Shown piece after piece: positions 31,958-41,960 of a stretch of 64,000 nucleotides of DNA. Every line of letters begins with the position of its first letter. Within the stretch, counting starts at the first letter, position 1. The notes beneath the pieces were generated by a model. The model worked only from the letters and a program-made list of their open reading frames with translations. It was not told the origin of the DNA and ran no database searches. The position numbers and the translations under genes were made by a program. The stretch spans positions 31,118 through 95,117 of the forward strand of contig MPML01000013.1 in NCBI GenBank assembly GCA_002238445.1. The letters run 5' to 3'. Origin of the DNA: Caldilineaceae bacterium bin5 (lineage in GTDB: Bacteria > Chloroflexota > Anaerolineae > Caldilineales > Caldilineaceae).

Positions 31958-32764
31958 ATGGCGAATCGTTCAAACTTGCTGGAGCAACTTGCCTCAGTCT
32001 TTGAGGAACGGCAGGCGCAGGTTCTGACAGAAGTCATCTACGATTCCTACAACGATCTTGTACGCCGCGAAGACTTCAGTGAGCTCAAGGACATTGTACG
32101 GGATCTGGCAGAGACGCAACAGCGCACGGAGCAGCGCGTCGAAAATCTGGCAGAGGCGCAACAGCGCACGGAGCAACGCGTTGAAGATCTGGCAGAGGCG
32201 CAACAGCGCACGGAGCAGCGTGTTGAGGAACTGGCAGTGGCGCAAAATCGCACGGAGAAGCGTGTCGAAGAACTGGCAGTGGCGCAAAATCGCACGGAGA
32301 AGCGTGTCGAAGAACTGGCAGTGGCGCAAAATCGAACAGAAAACGCAGTCCAACACCTGGCCCGGGAGGTGGGCGGGCTGAGCAATCGGCTTGGGGGCGA
32401 CCTCGAAGACGTGGCTGCAACTGTGATCGAGGATGCGCTGGAACGCGAGCTAGGCTGGGAGGTCGACGAGCTGAGCAGAGTGTGGCAAACAAGAGACGGA
32501 CTAGAAGAGGAGATCGATGTCTTTGGCAAGGCATATGACCGGTCCCGCCCGGACATAGCGCTTTGGATTGTGGGAGAGGTGAAGTTCAATTTGACGATGC
32601 GGGATGTCGAACGATTTTCCGGCCTATTGGAGCGAGCCGCCGCTCACCTGGACGGCGAAATTGTTCCGGTCGTCTTCTGCTACAGGGTCCACGGCAAAGT
32701 GCAGGAGAAGGTGCAGGCGCTAGGGTATCGTCTTGTGCTTTCCAATGGGCGGATGCCGAATTAA
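31958..32764 (+). CDS. Coiled-coil protein with a C-terminal PD-(D/E)XK nuclease-like domain (DUF3782-type)
   Basis: A 268-residue protein. Residues 1-49 form a helical start. Residues 50-133 are six 14-residue repeats of the type [14 protein letters not shown] that form a continuous coiled coil. Residues about 150-262 resemble the PD-(D/E)XK fold of DUF3782-like proteins common in cyanobacteria and Chloroflexota. [10 protein letters not shown] supplies an acidic strand, and [16 protein letters not shown] supplies the E-x-K motif. The function of this family is unknown; nuclease activity is inferred only from the fold. It is a single-gene unit, converging on the sulfatase gene with 16 bases between stops. 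Confidence 0.85.
   Translation: MANRSNLLEQLASVFEERQAQVLTEVIYDSYNDLVRREDFSELKDIVRDLAETQQRTEQRVENLAEAQQRTEQRVEDLAEAQQRTEQRVEELAVAQNRTEKRVEELAVAQNRTEKRVEELAVAQNRTENAVQHLAREVGGLSNRLGGDLEDVAATVIEDALERELGWEVDELSRVWQTRDGLEEEIDVFGKAYDRSRPDIALWIVGEVKFNLTMRDVERFSGLLERAAAHLDGEIVPVVFCYRVHGKVQEKVQALGYRLVLSNGRMPN
32105..32356 (+). repeat. Six tandem 42-bp coding repeats
   Basis: Six in-frame 42-bp units encode the coiled coil. Units 1-3 carry CAACAGCGCACGGAGCA. Units 4 and 5 are almost base-identical (GTGGCGCAAAATCGCACGGA), and unit 6 is slightly diverged. The near-identity of neighbours suggests recent expansion by slippage or unequal recombination. Copy number may vary between strains. Confidence 0.9.
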
Positions 32765-32780
32765 TTCTCTCGGGACGCAC

Positions 32781-34133
32781 TCAATCCCTCTCCGTACGCA
32801 AAGGATCTTCCACGACGTCTTGCCAGCGTGCCAACTCTTCCTCCAAGCGCTTCCTTTCTGAAGCTGCGTTCTCATCTTCTGAAAGATCGTTCAACTCCCA
32901 TGGGTCAGACGCAATGTGGAAGAGTTGCCTTCGGTCGCAGCCCTGATCTCCGTCAGAGCTATAATTGATCAGCTTCCATTCCTGATCCTGCGTCATCCGC
33001 TGGACATTCTTGTAAACTGAATGCAGATACGGTCTGGTTTCCTCGGCGGATCCCTCCATCAGCGGCAAGAGAGATTTCGCATCAACACTGGCAGGAATCT
33101 CCAAGCCCGCAAGTTCACAGAGAGTTGGATACACATCATAAGTGTGGGAAAGAGCGTCCACGCGCTTGCCGCTGGGCACGCCCGGCCCGCGCAGAAGCAG
33201 CGGCACGCGCACACTATGGTCGTACAAATTCTGTTTGCCCAGCAGGCCGTGCTGGCCGACCGACAGGCCGTGATCCGCGGTATATACAACAATGGTATTC
33301 TCCGCCAGACCGTTGCGCGCCAAAGCGGACAGGATTTCACCGATCTTCTCGTCCATATCTGAAATCATGCCATAATACTCTGCAATGTGGCGGCGGGTGT
33401 CCTCAGCCGTCCGCGGAAAGTCGGCCAGTTCCTCGTCGCGCACCCACATTTCACCGTTGTCAAAAGGATGAACACTCGCGAAATTGGCCGGAAGTGGCAT
33501 CGCTTCGGACCTGTAGACGTCGGCCCAGTCGTCGGGCGGCGTGCGGGGGTCGTGGGGAGCAGTGAAGGCACAGTAAAGAAAGAACGGTCGGCTCCCATCC
33601 TGCCTGTCCAGGAAACGAATGGCGGCATCGCCGAACAAGTCAGTTGAGAACTCTTCGCCAATCCTTTGGCGGTTGCTGTCGTATGTTCCGCCGGGGTCAT
33701 AGTCCTGCACTTTCACCTTGAAATGACTGTCCATACCGCCGAAGAAAACATTCTCCGCGTCACCAAAGGAACGCGCGAAACTGGCGGCGTCGTTATGCCA
33801 TTTCCCCGTGGCAAAGGTGATGTAACCGTTCCTGCGAAAATGTTCGGCCAGGACCGTGTGGTCTGGATCTAGAGTCCGTATGACGGCAGGGTCGTTCATA
33901 TCGTTGCCAACAGAAGCGCGGAAGACATGCGCTCCTGTATGAATGCAGGCGCGTGTGGGCACACAGACCGCGCCGCTCAATCCCCCCATGTGACAGTTCT
34001 GCCGGAAAGACGCCCCTTCGGCGCAAAGTCGGTCCAACGTCGGCGTTCGCACAATCGGATCACCGTAGGCGCCAATGGCCGATGCACGGTGGTCGTCAGC
34101 GATGAGAAAGATTACATTGGGCTGGTTAGACAT
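32781..34133 (-). CDS. Sulfatase (type I, formylglycine-dependent)
   Basis: A 450-residue alkaline-phosphatase-superfamily sulfatase. VIFLIADDHRASAIGAYGD gives the paired aspartates that bind calcium. CVPTRA, within GAVCVPTRACIHTG, is the C-x-P-x-R motif whose cysteine becomes formylglycine. GKWHNDAA and the C-terminal TADHGLSVGQHGLLGKQN provide further metal and substrate residues. The ATG at 34133 (MSNQPNV) has AGGA upstream and is preferred over the TTG at 34151. No signal peptide is seen, so it is probably cytoplasmic. It likely cleaves a sulfate ester of a carbohydrate or small molecule. Confidence 0.93.
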   Translation of the reverse strand: MSNQPNVIFLIADDHRASAIGAYGDPIVRTPTLDRLCAEGASFRQNCHMGGLSGAVCVPTRACIHTGAHVFRASVGNDMNDPAVIRTLDPDHTVLAEHFRRNGYITFATGKWHNDAASFARSFGDAENVFFGGMDSHFKVKVQDYDPGGTYDSNRQRIGEEFSTDLFGDAAIRFLDRQDGSRPFFLYCAFTAPHDPRTPPDDWADVYRSEAMPLPANFASVHPFDNGEMWVRDEELADFPRTAEDTRRHIAEYYGMISDMDEKIGEILSALARNGLAENTIVVYTADHGLSVGQHGLLGKQNLYDHSVRVPLLLRGPGVPSGKRVDALSHTYDVYPTLCELAGLEIPASVDAKSLLPLMEGSAEETRPYLHSVYKNVQRMTQDQEWKLINYSSDGDQGCDRRQLFHIASDPWELNDLSEDENAASERKRLEEELARWQDVVEDPLRTERD

Positions 34134-34255
34134 GCTTGGAGTTCCTTCCAAATGGGGAAATTTCGACTGCTCTATGAAGACTAGAGCAACAAATCGCTTT
34201 CGCTGCTATAGGGAGCCTGTGAGCCCGCCGGGGACTATGAGCGTAGGTGGCGGCG

Positions 34256-34322
34256 CCGGTCTTTGGGAGCGTGGCGTTGCAGGGGCTCTCTCCCTCACAA
34301 GAGGGGGCAGAAGGCCCGACCG
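34256..34322 (-). repeat. Diverged minus-strand copy of the dispersed palindromic repeat
   Basis: On the minus strand this reads CGGTCGGGCCTTCTGCC, then GCCCCTGCAACGCCACGC, closely following the core seen at 13130-13208. The CGGTCGG arm is intact, and the closing CCGACCG arm has decayed. It fills most of the 222-base gap between the sulfatase start and the ABC transporter gene. Confidence 0.65.
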
Positions 34323-34355
34323 CCACGATTGTCACTCGTACAGGGAGGCGATGCT

Positions 34356-36191
34356 TCAGCTCAGAGAGTCTTCGTCCTGCTCCATGAACTGACGCTGATA
34401 CAGAGTCGCGTACAACCCACCTTCCTCCAGGAGTTCGTCGTGCGTACCCTTGCTGACAATTTTCCCGTCCTGCATCGCGCAAATCACATCGGCCTTGCGA
34501 ATCGTACTCAACCGGTGAGCGATTACGATTGCCGTACGGCGGCTAAGCAGCCTGTCGAGCGCTTCCTGAATCAGAGCCTCGGTGGCCGTGTCAACGCTGG
34601 CGGTGGCTTCATCCAGGATGAGAATGCGGGGATCGGCGAGAACCGCCCTGGCAATGCAGATCAGCTGCCGCTGGCCCATCGACAGATTGGCGCCGCCTTC
34701 AAGAATCTCCGTTTCGTAGCCGTTGGTCAGGTCCACTATGAATTCGTGGGCATTGGCCTGCCTTGCCGCCTTCTCGACGGCACTGGCTTCAATGTCCGGC
34801 AGGCCGAAGCGAATGTTGTCCAGCACGGTGCCAGCGAACAGAAATGGTTCCTGCGACACAATGCCAGTCTGCCTGCGCAGTGACTGCTGCATTACCGTTC
34901 GAACGTCAATGTCATCGATCAGGACCTTACCATCGCTGGCGTCGTAAAACCGGGCCACCAGATTAGCGATTGTCGATTTGCCGGCGCCGGTCGGTCCAAC
35001 CAGGGCGACCGTCTGGCCCGCCTCAATGATCAGATTAATCTCTCGCAGTACGGGCACGTCTTCGCCATAGGAAAAGTTTACCTGGCGCAGTTCGATTCGC
35101 CCTTTGATGGTCGGCATCTCGGTGCCGTCCCTGGGATCTGCTACCTCCGGCCGTGCGTCGAGCAGTTCCAGCACACGTTCGCCGCCGGCCATTGCCGACT
35201 GCATAGTCGTGTAGAGCTGGCTCAACTCCTGTACCGGCTGGAAGAAACGGGTGACATAGGCGAGAAATGCCACCAGCACACCAATTTCCAGATTGCCCAA
35301 AGCCGCCGCCCGCCCGCCAAACCACAGCACAATAGCTGTCGCCAACACGGCCAGAAACTCTACCGTTGGCAGAAACACAAGCGAGAGTGACATGGCGGCC
35401 ACGTAGGCTTCGCGATTGTCCTTGTTGGCCGAATCGAAGAGTCTACGCATCGCGCTTTCCTGCGCGAAGGCCTGTATCACCCGCATCCCGGTCAAGTGTT
35501 CAGCCAGTGTGCCTACAACGCCGGCCACACTCTGTCGCGTCTGCCGGAAGGCTATCTTAGCTTTCCGCGAGAACAGGTAGGTCACCAACAGCATCAGCGG
35601 TATGGTGCTGAAGGTAAGGAGCGCCAGCGAGGGACTGAGGGCCATCATCACGGCAATAATGCCAACTAGTACCAGCACATCGCCGATCAGAGTGATCAGC
35701 CCCTGCGACAACAGTTCATTGATCACAGCCACATCACTGATTACGCGTGAAATCGTAACGCCCACGATGTGCCGGTTGTGATACCCTAGCGAAAGAGCCT
35801 GCAGATGGCGCATGAGCTGACCGCGCAGGGTGGCCAGCACCCTTTGTCCTACCCACGACAGCAGAAAACGCTGGCCTGAAGCAGCCCCGAATAGGGCCAG
35901 AAACATGACCGCCATGATAATGGAGATTCGGGCAAGGCCACCTAGATCTCGGGCTGCAATATACTGATCGATCGCCACTTTGAGCAGAAGAGGGATGCCG
36001 AGCGTTAACCCGGTTACCACAAGCATCAGCACAAAAGCAGCGAGCATCTTGGCCCGATGCGGCCGCAAATAGGTCAGGAGCCGGCTTACTACCTGGCCGT
36101 CAAATGCTTTGCCGTCGGCCTCGTTTGCCATGCTGCGCAACAGACTTTGTGGGCCGCCGCTGCGTCCTGCTGATCCAATTGAAATAGACAT
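34356..36191 (-). CDS. ABC exporter half-transporter, catalytically competent Walker B subunit
   Basis: A 611-residue fused permease/ATPase with a six-helix membrane domain (about residues 45-340) and an ATP-binding domain. The ATPase motifs are Walker [10 protein letters not shown], signature LSMGQ (variant of LSGGQ), Walker [13 protein letters not shown] with the catalytic glutamate, and H-loop IAHRLST. With the upstream 593-residue subunit it forms a heterodimer of the TM287/288 or BmrCD type, which exports drugs, lipids or peptides. It follows its partner by 47 bases. The start has no clear ribosome site; a second ATG at 36131 is possible. Confidence 0.93.
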   Translation of the reverse strand: MSISIGSAGRSGGPQSLLRSMANEADGKAFDGQVVSRLLTYLRPHRAKMLAAFVLMLVVTGLTLGIPLLLKVAIDQYIAARDLGGLARISIIMAVMFLALFGAASGQRFLLSWVGQRVLATLRGQLMRHLQALSLGYHNRHIVGVTISRVISDVAVINELLSQGLITLIGDVLVLVGIIAVMMALSPSLALLTFSTIPLMLLVTYLFSRKAKIAFRQTRQSVAGVVGTLAEHLTGMRVIQAFAQESAMRRLFDSANKDNREAYVAAMSLSLVFLPTVEFLAVLATAIVLWFGGRAAALGNLEIGVLVAFLAYVTRFFQPVQELSQLYTTMQSAMAGGERVLELLDARPEVADPRDGTEMPTIKGRIELRQVNFSYGEDVPVLREINLIIEAGQTVALVGPTGAGKSTIANLVARFYDASDGKVLIDDIDVRTVMQQSLRRQTGIVSQEPFLFAGTVLDNIRFGLPDIEASAVEKAARQANAHEFIVDLTNGYETEILEGGANLSMGQRQLICIARAVLADPRILILDEATASVDTATEALIQEALDRLLSRRTAIVIAHRLSTIRKADVICAMQDGKIVSKGTHDELLEEGGLYATLYQRQFMEQDEDSLS

Positions 36192-36238
36192 AGTTATAGG
36201 TAACCCGCGTTCCCTCTAAGTCGCCGCTACGATTCTCT

Positions 36239-38020
36239 CTACTGTTCGACCTTAACCAACTGCTCCTCGAAGATCTTGCGATACAGTGCTGACCTATCAA
36301 AGAGCTCTTCATGTTTGCCGGCAGCCGCGATTTGTCCCCGTTCCAACATCAGAATCTGGTCTGCCAGCCGGACCGTGCTCAAGCGCTGTGCGATAATGAC
36401 GGAGGTACGCCCCTTCATCAGATTTGCCAGGGCCACCTGGATCAGGTGCTCGGTCTGGGTATCCACGCTTGAAGTTGCATCATCCAGAATGAGAATCCGC
36501 GGATCTGTCAAAAGTGTGCGCGCAATTGCTACCCTCTGCCTCTGTCCCCCGGACAACGTCGCGCCCCGCTCGCCCACTTTCGTATCGTAACCGTCTGGGA
36601 AAGTCTCGATAAACTCGTGGGCCTGTGCTGCCTGGGCCGCCTCTACGATCTCTTCCTCGGTGGCATCTTGCCGCCCAAAGGCTATGTTCTCCCGAATGGT
36701 TGTGGCGAAAAGTGTTGACTCCTGCAAAACAATACCAATCTGACTGCGCAGCGAATGGAGAGTCGCCTCGCGGATATCATGGCCGTCCAGCAATATTCGC
36801 CCCTCAGTCGGGTCATAAAAACGAGGGATCATGTTAATAATCGAAGACTTGCCCGAACCAGTGGGACCGAGGAGAGCAAGAACCTGGCCCGGCTCAATTT
36901 CAAACGAGACGTCACGTAGCACATTGTGGGGGCGAGCATAGCTGAACGAGACGTTGTCGAAGTGCAGATGGCCGCGAATTTGGCCAAGAGGCTTGGCGTC
37001 CTCGGTGTCCTCCACCTGCGCCTCTTCGTCCAGAATTTCGAAGACACGTTCAGCTGAAGCGCCGGCCATGGCAATGGCGGGAATCAGAAAACCAAGCCTG
37101 CGAATGGGAGACGTCAGCTGGGCCAGGTAGGTGATGAAAGCAACCAGCTCCCCTAAAGTCAAGGACCCGCGTATTACCAGATAGCCGCCCAACCAGATAA
37201 TGACGACCGTGGCGAGATTGGAAATCAGATCCAGCAAGGGGATATTCAAGGCCGTAAGCCGGGCCGTTGCCGCGGCCAGCCCGAACCACTTCTGATTCTC
37301 GGTCTCAAACCGGTCGATCTCGGCATCCTCCTGCGCAAAAGCCTTGACGATGCGGGCGCCGCGTAAATTCTGTTCCAACCGCGTCGTCAACACTGCCAGC
37401 TGCTGCTGAATCTCCACTGACAAGGGCCGGTAGCGCGCGCCGAAGATCGTAGCCCGGTGCGCCAGGATCGGCATTGCCAGCATTGCCATCAACGCCAGTG
37501 TCGGGTTCATTATGACCAGCGCCGCGGCCGTACCGATGAGTAGGACAACGCCATTTGCCAGCCCCAGGATCGACCGGCCGGTCAGCATGCGCAGCCTTTC
37601 CACGTCCTGCATCGTCCGCGACAGGAGTTGGCCCGATTCAACACGGTCGTGATATGCGAATGAGAGTTCAGTGAGCTTCTCGTGTAGATCCCGCCGAAAA
37701 TCGTACGACACGCCCTGCGAAGCGACTTCCGCCATCAAGCCCGAGGCAAATGTGAGCCCACCCCGCAGCGCGGATAACGCCAGCAGTCCTAAAACCGACC
37801 ACATGAGCAACCGCATGTCATTCTGGCGAATACCCTGGTCGACTATCCAGCGAATGAACTGGGGCGTAACCAGGACAATAGCGGTCGTGCCGAGGAGTGC
37901 CGCGTAGGCGGATATGGTCAGGCGCCAGTAGGGTCGCAAGCGTTGCAGCGAACGCCACAAGTAGCGCCGATTTTCACTCGATTTTAGCGATGCGGGCAGT
38001 TCGACCGGTGCTGTGGCCAT
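36239..38020 (-). CDS. ABC exporter half-transporter, degenerate-site subunit
   Basis: A 593-residue fused permease/ATPase. The ATPase domain has Walker A GPTGSGKSS and a canonical signature LSGGQ. Walker B reads ILILDDATSSVD (aspartate in place of the catalytic glutamate), and the H-loop reads IAQRLST (glutamine in place of histidine). These changes mark one non-catalytic ATP site, formed with the partner's variant LSMGQ signature. The other site keeps all consensus residues. This asymmetric arrangement is well known in heterodimeric exporters. It is the first gene of a two-gene operon. Confidence 0.93.
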   Translation of the reverse strand: MATAPVELPASLKSSENRRYLWRSLQRLRPYWRLTISAYAALLGTTAIVLVTPQFIRWIVDQGIRQNDMRLLMWSVLGLLALSALRGGLTFASGLMAEVASQGVSYDFRRDLHEKLTELSFAYHDRVESGQLLSRTMQDVERLRMLTGRSILGLANGVVLLIGTAAALVIMNPTLALMAMLAMPILAHRATIFGARYRPLSVEIQQQLAVLTTRLEQNLRGARIVKAFAQEDAEIDRFETENQKWFGLAAATARLTALNIPLLDLISNLATVVIIWLGGYLVIRGSLTLGELVAFITYLAQLTSPIRRLGFLIPAIAMAGASAERVFEILDEEAQVEDTEDAKPLGQIRGHLHFDNVSFSYARPHNVLRDVSFEIEPGQVLALLGPTGSGKSSIINMIPRFYDPTEGRILLDGHDIREATLHSLRSQIGIVLQESTLFATTIRENIAFGRQDATEEEIVEAAQAAQAHEFIETFPDGYDTKVGERGATLSGGQRQRVAIARTLLTDPRILILDDATSSVDTQTEHLIQVALANLMKGRTSVIIAQRLSTVRLADQILMLERGQIAAAGKHEELFDRSALYRKIFEEQLVKVEQ

Positions 38021-38065
38021 TCTTCAAATCCGGTTTAGTAAGGGTGCAGGATTATCGGCGCATCT

Positions 38066-38074
38066 ATTGTACCA
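38066..38074 (-). promoter_or_regulatory. Possible extended -10 promoter of the ABC exporter operon
   Basis: The minus strand carries TGGTACAAT about 46 bases before the exporter ATG, an extended -10 with no clear -35. The remaining gap up to 38366 has no gene. It holds a run of nine G residues near 38233 and frames that do not look like protein. Confidence 0.4.
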
Positions 38075-38366
38075 CACTTCTCATTCTGGGCTTACTGCCC
38101 ACGCGACAGAGGCATATTGCATTGCAAAATGAAAGTCCGCGGACGAGTGCGCCCGGCATGACCAGCCATTCAGAGTGAGGCAAAAGTACCCCAATTAACG
38201 TATGGGAACACGTGCAGTGAGGAGACCAACATGAGGGGGGGGGCATGACTTGGGAGCAGGGAAAGGCGTCGCGCTACACCAAGGCGAGCCCCGAAATTTA
38301 CTTGGAACGCGCGCAGGAGCCATCCCAAGGGACTTGCGTGCAACTGCTATATTCCTTCAAGGAAGG

Positions 38367-38912
38367 TCAGAGTCTACGGACCGTGTCCCCGGAGCGGATA
38401 CGGCCTGGCTGGACTACTTTTGCGTACATGCCGCGCAGACGCAGTTCTTTGCCAACCGGCGTACTCACGAACTTAACGGCGTCGACACCGAAGCGCTCGG
38501 CAAATTTCTTGCAACCTGTGTGGTCGATCGGCGTCACTTCGATGACTGCATCGCCAAGGGCCAGACGGGTGCCGTTTGGCAGGTTCTCTTCGCTCAGTTC
38601 CAGATCCATGTAGAGCTGATCGCCGAATAGCTCCCAGCGGCCAGCATCCTGCGCCAGCAGACCGGCAACGCGGGCATTCATGATCGTTAGCTGACGCTCT
38701 GGTTCCAGCGGGGCGCCCGGTGTTCGTGTGCTCCAATTGTCGCCGACAAGCCCTTCTGCAACAGACAATTCAGCCTCATCGACGACTTCCCGCTCACCCG
38801 AGCGCGGACGCCTGACGATGAGTTCCAATCTGCCCTTGGTCTTGGGTGCACTCCGGATCTCGTCCAGACTCTGTTCCAGTTCTTCCATTTTCATGTGGGT
38901 TACGGTCGACAT
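38367..38912 (-). CDS. MOSC domain protein
   Basis: A 181-residue protein. After a short helical start comes GRLELIVRRPRSGEREVV, then EGLVGDNW, RQLTIMNARVAGLL, LPNGTRLALGDAVIEVT and HTGCKKFAERFG, which carries the conserved cysteine of the MOSC fold. MOSC proteins handle molybdenum cofactor sulfur or use Moco to reduce N-hydroxylated compounds; here only the MOSC part is present. The ATG at 38912 is convincing. A membrane protein gene lies 96 bases upstream on the same strand. Confidence 0.88.
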   Translation of the reverse strand: MSTVTHMKMEELEQSLDEIRSAPKTKGRLELIVRRPRSGEREVVDEAELSVAEGLVGDNWSTRTPGAPLEPERQLTIMNARVAGLLAQDAGRWELFGDQLYMDLELSEENLPNGTRLALGDAVIEVTPIDHTGCKKFAERFGVDAVKFVSTPVGKELRLRGMYAKVVQPGRIRSGDTVRRL

Positions 38913-39008
38913 GGCTGCTCTCCTCTTTCGACGCTGACTCGTCGGTCAGCAGTCTCGACTTGGAAACCGTGAATTCTCTCCGTTCGGACCTGCCCTCAGT
39001 CTGAGCTG

Positions 39009-39536
39009 TCACAGAGTGTCCCTGCCGCTCTTCAAACTCTCAAGCCAGCCGCGTATGGCTGCTTCATCCCGCCGGCCCCGCCTGCGCTGCCACTGTGCCA
39101 GACCCAATCCTAGAAACGGCAAGACCACAGGGAAAAGAAAGGGAAGCGCGTCCTGGGCAGTACTCTCCGGGTTGGCCCGCAGTGCGCCGGCGAAAAGTAG
39201 CGCCAGCGCCAACAAGGTGGACAACACTATCCAGGCCGCAACAAACAGCCGTCCAACCGGATGAAGCTGGAAGTGACCCTCCAGGCTGCTGCAATCTCCT
39301 TCATCCTGAACGATTCCGTAGAAGACGGTGGCGAACGCCCCTCTTTGCCTTGTCCGGCTGGGATGGCGTCCGATCTTTACACCGCTTCCAACCACCCTTC
39401 CAGTTACCTCACTACTGGCGTTCAGCGCTTCACTGAGGCGTTGCGCGGCTGTGTCGGAATGTAGGTCGAATGCCAACATGACCCGCCGCCGGCTGGGCGT
39501 CCAAAGAATGGAGAAGAAAGATCCTTGACGCGTCAT
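39009..39536 (-). CDS. Small membrane protein of unknown function
   Basis: A 175-residue protein with no recognised family. The first 90 residues are soluble and beta-rich (GSFFSILW, then GVKIGRHPSRTRQRGAFATVFYG). Two transmembrane helices follow (about residues 95-118 and 131-150), then a short basic tail. The pattern F-x-G near the end of the soluble part followed by GHFQLHPVGRLF suggests a membrane-linked bPH-like or YcxB-like domain, but this is weak. The ATG at 39536 has GGAAAG just upstream and is preferred over the longer open frame to 39560. The gap to the lysine cluster (39537-39714) holds nothing recognisable. Confidence 0.65.
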   Translation of the reverse strand: MTRQGSFFSILWTPSRRRVMLAFDLHSDTAAQRLSEALNASSEVTGRVVGSGVKIGRHPSRTRQRGAFATVFYGIVQDEGDCSSLEGHFQLHPVGRLFVAAWIVLSTLLALALLFAGALRANPESTAQDALPFLFPVVLPFLGLGLAQWQRRRGRRDEAAIRGWLESLKSGRDTL

Positions 39537-39714
39537 CAGACTTTCCGATACTGCAAGCAAACAGATAGCGAAGTGCCGATGTTCCCCTCTTCTCCTATTC
39601 CATCAGGACGGCTGACTGTGATGCTTCTCACTGAGACTCTAAGAAGCGACGTAGGCATATACCTGCTCTGTCACACCAGCAGCGAAACTCCTACAAGTCA
39701 GGTGCTGCCTACGT

Positions 39715-40812
39715 CTAAATCGGATGCAACCCTGAAAAGCCCAAGCCGGTCGACTCTTCCCAGCCGCACATCAGATTAATGCTCTGCAAAGCGCTGCCCG
39801 CCGCGCCCTTGACCAGGTTGTCAATCGCGCACAGCGCAACGACGCGTCCTGTGCGCTCGTCCAGCTCGAAACCGACGTCGGCGTAGTTGGTGCCAGTGAG
39901 GATCTTCGGCTCCGGGTAGCGGTAGATCCCGGTCTTCTCCTTGACGATGCGCACGAACGGCTCGCCGCGGTAGGTCTGCCTGTAGGCCCGCCACAGGTCT
40001 CGTTCGCTGACGCCCTCTTTGACGAAAACATGGGCCGTCGCCAATACACCCCGCACATTGTCGACGGCGGTCGCGCTCATGTGCGCGTCCACACCGGCGT
40101 AGTCGTCCACATCCACCTGCGCCAGGGCCTGCAAGAGCTCTGCCGTGTGGCGGTGACCGGTAGGAGCAAAACTGCGCATCGCCCGCGCCCTTTCCGGGTG
40201 GTGCGTTGCGTCGCCGGAACGGTTCCCGCCTTCACTGCTGCCGACCTTGACCTCGCAGATCAAATCCCGCTGTGGGTCGGCCAACCCGGCCGAGAAGAGC
40301 GGCCAAACAGCCAGCGTGCTGGCCGTAGCGTTGCAGCCAACCCCGCTAACATAGCGAGCCCCGCGGATCTTCTCGCGGAAAAGTTCCGGAAGACCATAGA
40401 CAAATCTGCCGAGCCAGTCCGGCGCGGTGTGCTCCTTGCCGTACCAGTCCACGTACGCCTGCGGATCTTGCAGGCGGAAGTCCGCGCTCATGTCGACGAT
40501 GCGACCGGCCAGCTCAGTGAATTCGGCGATGCGGCCCATCGCGCCGCCGTGAGGTAACCCCACCACCAGCAGGTCGCACGGAGCCAGCTCGGACGCACTG
40601 ACAAACTTCAGCTTCGTCCGCCCGCGCAGATTCGGATGCGTAAAGTGAACGAAAGAGCCTGCATTGCGCTCGCTCGTCACCTGCGCCACATCAACGAAGG
40701 GATGGTCCAGCAGCAGCCGCAACAACTCGCCCCCGGCATATCCGCTGGCGCCAAGGATGGAGACTGAAATGTTGCCATTTGATCTTGCTTCCGTCACGAT
40801 CTGATTTCTCAC
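39715..40812 (-). CDS. lysY: LysW-gamma-L-alpha-aminoadipyl-6-phosphate reductase / N-acetyl-glutamyl-phosphate reductase
   Basis: A 365-residue ArgC/LysY-family dehydrogenase that reduces an acyl phosphate to the semialdehyde with NADPH. The nucleotide motif is SILGASGYAGGELLRLL. The catalytic cysteine lies in VSGVGCNATAST, and HHPERARAMRSFAPTGHRHT is the substrate loop typical of the LysY branch. The gene lies directly behind lysW and lysX, so the carrier-bound substrate is likely. A dual role in arginine synthesis cannot be excluded. It is 33 bases downstream of lysX. Confidence 0.9.
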   Translation of the reverse strand: MRNQIVTEARSNGNISVSILGASGYAGGELLRLLLDHPFVDVAQVTSERNAGSFVHFTHPNLRGRTKLKFVSASELAPCDLLVVGLPHGGAMGRIAEFTELAGRIVDMSADFRLQDPQAYVDWYGKEHTAPDWLGRFVYGLPELFREKIRGARYVSGVGCNATASTLAVWPLFSAGLADPQRDLICEVKVGSSEGGNRSGDATHHPERARAMRSFAPTGHRHTAELLQALAQVDVDDYAGVDAHMSATAVDNVRGVLATAHVFVKEGVSERDLWRAYRQTYRGEPFVRIVKEKTGIYRYPEPKILTGTNYADVGFELDERTGRVVALCAIDNLVKGAAGSALQSINLMCGWEESTGLGFSGLHPI

Positions 40813-40845
40813 TTCTTTTAGTTGGTGAAACTCGCCGCCGCCGCG

Positions 40846-41727
40846 TCAGTTATTGGCCGCCTGCCAGCCATCGCGACCCACTCGCAGGGCAAAATCGGCG
40901 ATCCGGCCCGGAATATTCACCCCGGTGGGTTGCACGCTGTTGCGAAACTCCATCGTGTAGTTGACCTCGTTTACCAGCAGCCCCCGGTCCGGATCTTCGA
41001 GCACGTCAATCGCGACACAGCCGCCGCCGACCGCTTTGGCGGCTCGCACGCAAATGTCATTCAACTCCGGCGTCACAGGACATACTGACGCCTGCCCGCC
41101 GCGGGCCGTGTTCGTAATCCAGTGGGGCGAGTCGCGGTAAATGGCACAGATCGTCTCGCTGCCTACGGTGAAGGCACGGATATCCCGTTGCGGCTTCTCG
41201 ACATATTCCTGGATGTAGAAGATGCTGTGATGATAGGTGCCCAACACCTCTTTGTGTTCCAGAACTGTTTCGGCCGCCTCGCGGTCGTTGATCTTGCTCA
41301 ACAACCGCCCCCAGGAACCGATCGACGGTTTCATCACAACAGGATAACCCAGCTCCTCCATGGCCTCGAGCGCACTCTCCGCCGTAAAGGCCACCATCGT
41401 GCGGGGCGAAGGGACGCCGGCCGCCGTCAGTGCGCTCGTCGTCTGCATCTTGTCACCGCAAACGTCGGCCACCTGCACTGAATTAACGGTAGGAATCTCA
41501 CGATCGTTGAGGATTCGCAAGCTGACCAATGCCCGCCCATGATGGATGCAGCGCTCGACAATCACGTCGTAATCGTCATACGTGGCCATCAAATCCTCGC
41601 CGCCGGAGATGTCGAAGACCAGCTTGCGGTCGTCGATCAGGTCGAACTCAGCGCCCCTTTGCTGGAACTCTTCGAACAACAGTTTCTCCTCCGCGCGCAC
41701 GCGGCTGTAGAGGATACCAACACGCAT
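40846..41727 (-). CDS. lysX: Alpha-aminoadipate--LysW ligase
   Basis: A 293-residue RimK-like ATP-grasp ligase that attaches the alpha-amino group of aminoadipate (or glutamate) to the C-terminal glutamate of LysW, protecting it during lysine (or arginine) synthesis. Motifs are [15 protein letters not shown] at the start, [33 protein letters not shown] for ATP binding, and [15 protein letters not shown] for magnesium. It starts five bases after the lysW stop. LysX and ArgX are hard to separate by eye; the context with homocitrate synthase favours lysine. Confidence 0.93.
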   Translation of the reverse strand: MRVGILYSRVRAEEKLLFEEFQQRGAEFDLIDDRKLVFDISGGEDLMATYDDYDVIVERCIHHGRALVSLRILNDREIPTVNSVQVADVCGDKMQTTSALTAAGVPSPRTMVAFTAESALEAMEELGYPVVMKPSIGSWGRLLSKINDREAAETVLEHKEVLGTYHHSIFYIQEYVEKPQRDIRAFTVGSETICAIYRDSPHWITNTARGGQASVCPVTPELNDICVRAAKAVGGGCVAIDVLEDPDRGLLVNEVNYTMEFRNSVQPTGVNIPGRIADFALRVGRDGWQAANN

Positions 41728-41732
41728 AAGTC

Positions 41733-41918
41733 TTATTCTCCCCAGTCTTCGTCTTCTTCTGGCGCCATCTCCATCGCTACCGGGTCCAATCCAACGACCT
41801 CCAGGTCAATGCCGCATTCGCCGCACTGGACGATTTCGTTCTGCATCACGTCACTGAGTTCGACGTCGCCAAAGCATTCTGGGCACTCTGCAACCGCCGA
41901 AATAGTCTGTACTGCCAT
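41733..41918 (-). CDS. lysW: Amino-group carrier protein LysW
   Basis: A 61-residue acidic protein with two CxxC zinc knuckles (CPECFGDV and CGECGIDL) and the diagnostic C-terminal EDWGE, whose last glutamate carries the substrate. It has a strong ribosome site, AGGAGAGGAAGA. It is the first gene of lysW-lysX-lysY. A TATATT box about 25 bases upstream could be a -10, but no good -35 was found. Confidence 0.97.
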   Translation of the reverse strand: MAVQTISAVAECPECFGDVELSDVMQNEIVQCGECGIDLEVVGLDPVAMEMAPEEDEDWGE

Positions 41919-41960
41919 TCTTCCTCTCCTGTTGTGATATGAATATACAATTCACTCGGA

